Shown here: positions 5,141 to 6,310 of the stretch, piece after piece | Layout of the letters: each line of letters begins with the position of its first letter | Position numbering within the stretch: the first letter of the stretch is position 1 | Source of the DNA: Caldora sp. SIO3E6 | GTDB lineage: Bacteria; Cyanobacteriota; Cyanobacteriia; Cyanobacteriales; Coleofasciculaceae | Direction: 5' to 3' | NCBI GenBank assembly: GCA_010672185.1 | Contig: JAAHHL010000432.1 | Location: 1-6,310, forward strand | Length of the DNA stretch: 6,310 nucleotides | Notes under the pieces: generated by a model | Told to the model about the DNA's origin: nothing | The model's database searches: none | What the model saw: the letters and a program-made list of their open reading frames with translations, nothing else | Made by a program: the position numbers and the translations under genes

Positions 5141-5731
5141 TTACAAAGGCTTTTCACACTTTACATTTAAAGATAAAGGAAGCCTCATTACGTCATCAAA
5201 TCCATGATTTTCTGCTACCGATTTTGGGTGAAAACGCTGGACATTAGTGAAGCCCGCATCAGTTAGTATTGCTGTTAAAGATTCTTCAGTAAATATAACG
5301 CGATGCCTAAAGGGAAGATTGTTTGAATCATCTCTAAATGGGTAATAGGAGCCATAAAGAGTCACGAATAATAACCGCTCATGGTCTTTCCAGAAACTGA
5401 GAAATTTCATTGGTTCTTTGCGAAATTCCCTCAGCATATAATCAAAATCCGGAACGCCAATTATAAGAGTGCCTCCAGGTTTTAACGCAACATGCCAAAG
5501 TTTGAGTATGGATAAAATCTCACAGGGAGGAAAATGTTCTAATAAATGGGAAGCACGAATGGCTTCAGGCATATCTTCACCAACAAACCAAAGATAACGG
5601 CTATCACCAACTAGATCAACACCATTACCTGAAGTAAGGTCAAAATTCAGCCAACCCTCACTTTTGGTTGAATTACTACCTAGATTGATTTTCGTCATAT
5701 GTAATTGTCTCAAGATGAGATTTAGCCCCAT
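5141..5731 (-). CDS. SAM-dependent methyltransferase-type protein
   Basis: A 196-residue class I SAM-dependent methyltransferase of the small predicted type that begins with a K(I/L)NLGxG-like motif. Seen are KINLGSNSTKSEGWLNFD (14-31), where the usual glycine-rich motif I is NLGS and the acidic residue after GWLN would bind SAM. SHLLEHFPP (61-69) is the motif IV region, ALKPGGTLIIGVPDFD (82-97) the post-motif segment, and HRVIFTEESLTAILTDAGF (143-161) the C-terminal part. The protein probably starts at the second Met (codon at 5696-5698), because homologues of this kind start just before the NLG motif; the first 11 residues are then spurious. A weak GAGA sits about 9 nt before that Met. It lies 30 bp after the methyltransferase remnant and 25 bp before the sulfotransferase. 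Methyltransferase and sulfotransferase genes together suggest decoration of a surface glycan or secondary metabolite, but this is inference. Confidence 0.82.
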   Translation of the reverse strand: MGLNLILRQLHMTKINLGSNSTKSEGWLNFDLTSGNGVDLVGDSRYLWFVGEDMPEAIRASHLLEHFPPCEILSILKLWHVALKPGGTLIIGVPDFDYMLREFRKEPMKFLSFWKDHERLLFVTLYGSYYPFRDDSNNLPFRHRVIFTEESLTAILTDAGFTNVQRFHPKSVAENHGFDDVMRLPLSLNVKCEKPL

Positions 5732-5761
5732 CTAATCAAGTAGTTCTCATCAATACTATTA

Positions 5762-6214
5762 TTACGATTTTTTGCAACCAATAAACAGATAATAAGGCAC
5801 TTTAAACCCAGGCAGAAATGGAATAGTGGCCATCCTTTCAATAAATCGAACAGTTTCAAAGCGGTAGTGCAGATAAGGAGCATGTTCAGTAGAGAGAAAA
5901 ACATTGTCTTTGCCAAACCAAGTAGGCCAAAAATGACGAGATAGCCAGGAGTGGGAAGACCACTGTTGTCTCGGATATTTCCGAGAAACATAAAAATCTA
6001 CCACCCCAATAATTCCACCAGGCTTGAGTAAACGGTATGCTTGGTCTATGGCGGCAAACCAATCGGGAATCATGGTTAAGGAATAGGAAAATGTTACGAT
6101 GTCAACTACCTGTTCTGGTGGCGTAAACTGGGTGACATCAGCTTCCACAGTCTCAACATTAGACCATCTTTTACTCGCAATTCGCTCCTGTGCTATTGCC
6201 AACAAAGAAGGCAA
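5762..6214 (-). pseudogene. SAM-dependent methyltransferase lacking its N-terminus
   Basis: The 150-residue frame is the C-terminal two thirds of a class I methyltransferase: SLLAIAQERI (3-12), VEADVTQF (23-30), VDIVTFSYSLTMIPDW (37-52), LLKPGGIIGVVDFYVSRKYP (62-81), HSWLSRHFWPTWFGKDNVFLS (88-108) and the end LPGFKVPYYLFIGCKKS. Motif I, the glycine-rich SAM-binding loop, is absent. The only start is a TTG at 6212-6214, and an in-frame TGA lies two codons upstream (6218-6220). The DNA beyond is AT-rich and non-coding. A family member would need about 60-80 more residues before PSLLAIA. The DFYVSRKYP and FWPTWFGKDNVFLS segments recall the N-methyltransferases associated with betaine-lipid synthesis (BtaB-like), with low confidence. 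It is best read as a 5'-truncated remnant that may still be transcribed into the two genes behind it. Confidence 0.7.
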
Positions 6215-6310
6215 TAATCAAAAAATGTAAAATTCTGTTAATTTCTTGATTTTATAAAATGGAAAAACAACCCTTCTAAATTCAAGTCACGGTACTTTGG
6301 CCACTCCGTA
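6215..6310. other. AT-rich right edge at the truncation point of the methyltransferase
   Basis: No frame on either strand continues the methyltransferase into this stretch. It contains a perfect 12-bp palindrome ATTTTATAAAAT (6249-6260) and a run of A/T around 6219-6259. No clean -35/-10 pair for the leftward genes could be set. It probably represents sequence joined to the broken gene by insertion or deletion, but the window ends too early to identify it. Confidence 0.4.

Noticed and set aside
5722..5991. Leftward open frame of 89 codons with hydrophobic composition
   Set aside because: It overlaps the methyltransferase remnant in another frame; that frame carries recognisable family motifs while this one does not.

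Overview
The window looks like chromosomal DNA of a filamentous, probably heterocyst-forming (Nostoc/Anabaena-type) cyanobacterium. The evidence is five HIP1 octamers (GCGATCGC), a 7-bp tandem repeat array (GGGAATT)n of the kind called STRR in these organisms, a cyanobacterial-looking CobU, a CHAT caspase-like protein and a small palindrome-ended element. No rRNA, tRNA, CRISPR array or complete transposase gene is visible.

Layout. Positions 129-2788 hold three leftward genes that read like one transcription unit: a conserved protein of unknown function (2102-2788), then two family 2 glycosyltransferases (1097-2020 and 129-1055). Together these suggest assembly of a cell-surface polysaccharide or lipid-linked glycan. 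A short divergent region (2789-2930) separates them from the rightward cobU (2931-3506), an enzyme of the nucleotide-loop step of cobalamin synthesis. After the heptamer array (3519-3573) comes a rightward CHAT-domain gene (3625-4314). It then meets, tail to tail, a second leftward group: a remnant of a SAM-dependent methyltransferase (5762-6214), a small SAM-dependent methyltransferase (5141-5731) and a sulfotransferase-like protein (4351-5115). The last two genes are AT-rich and carry no HIP1 site, unlike the genes to their left, which suggests separate acquisition.

The best observation is inside the CHAT gene. A 126-bp element (3646-3771) with perfect 12-bp terminal inverted repeats sits between two TTA triplets. 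It is exactly 42 codons long and has no stop in the gene's frame. Removing it with one TTA joins the start codon to a typical CHAT opening (MKLRIALAIAAPTDLDS). This is a MITE-like insertion that left the reading frame open. The same gene also stops just before the usual end of the CHAT fold, so it may be a decaying gene. The 5762-6214 methyltransferase likewise lacks its SAM-binding N-terminus. The right half of the window therefore shows repeated gene erosion and rearrangement rather than an intact new system.
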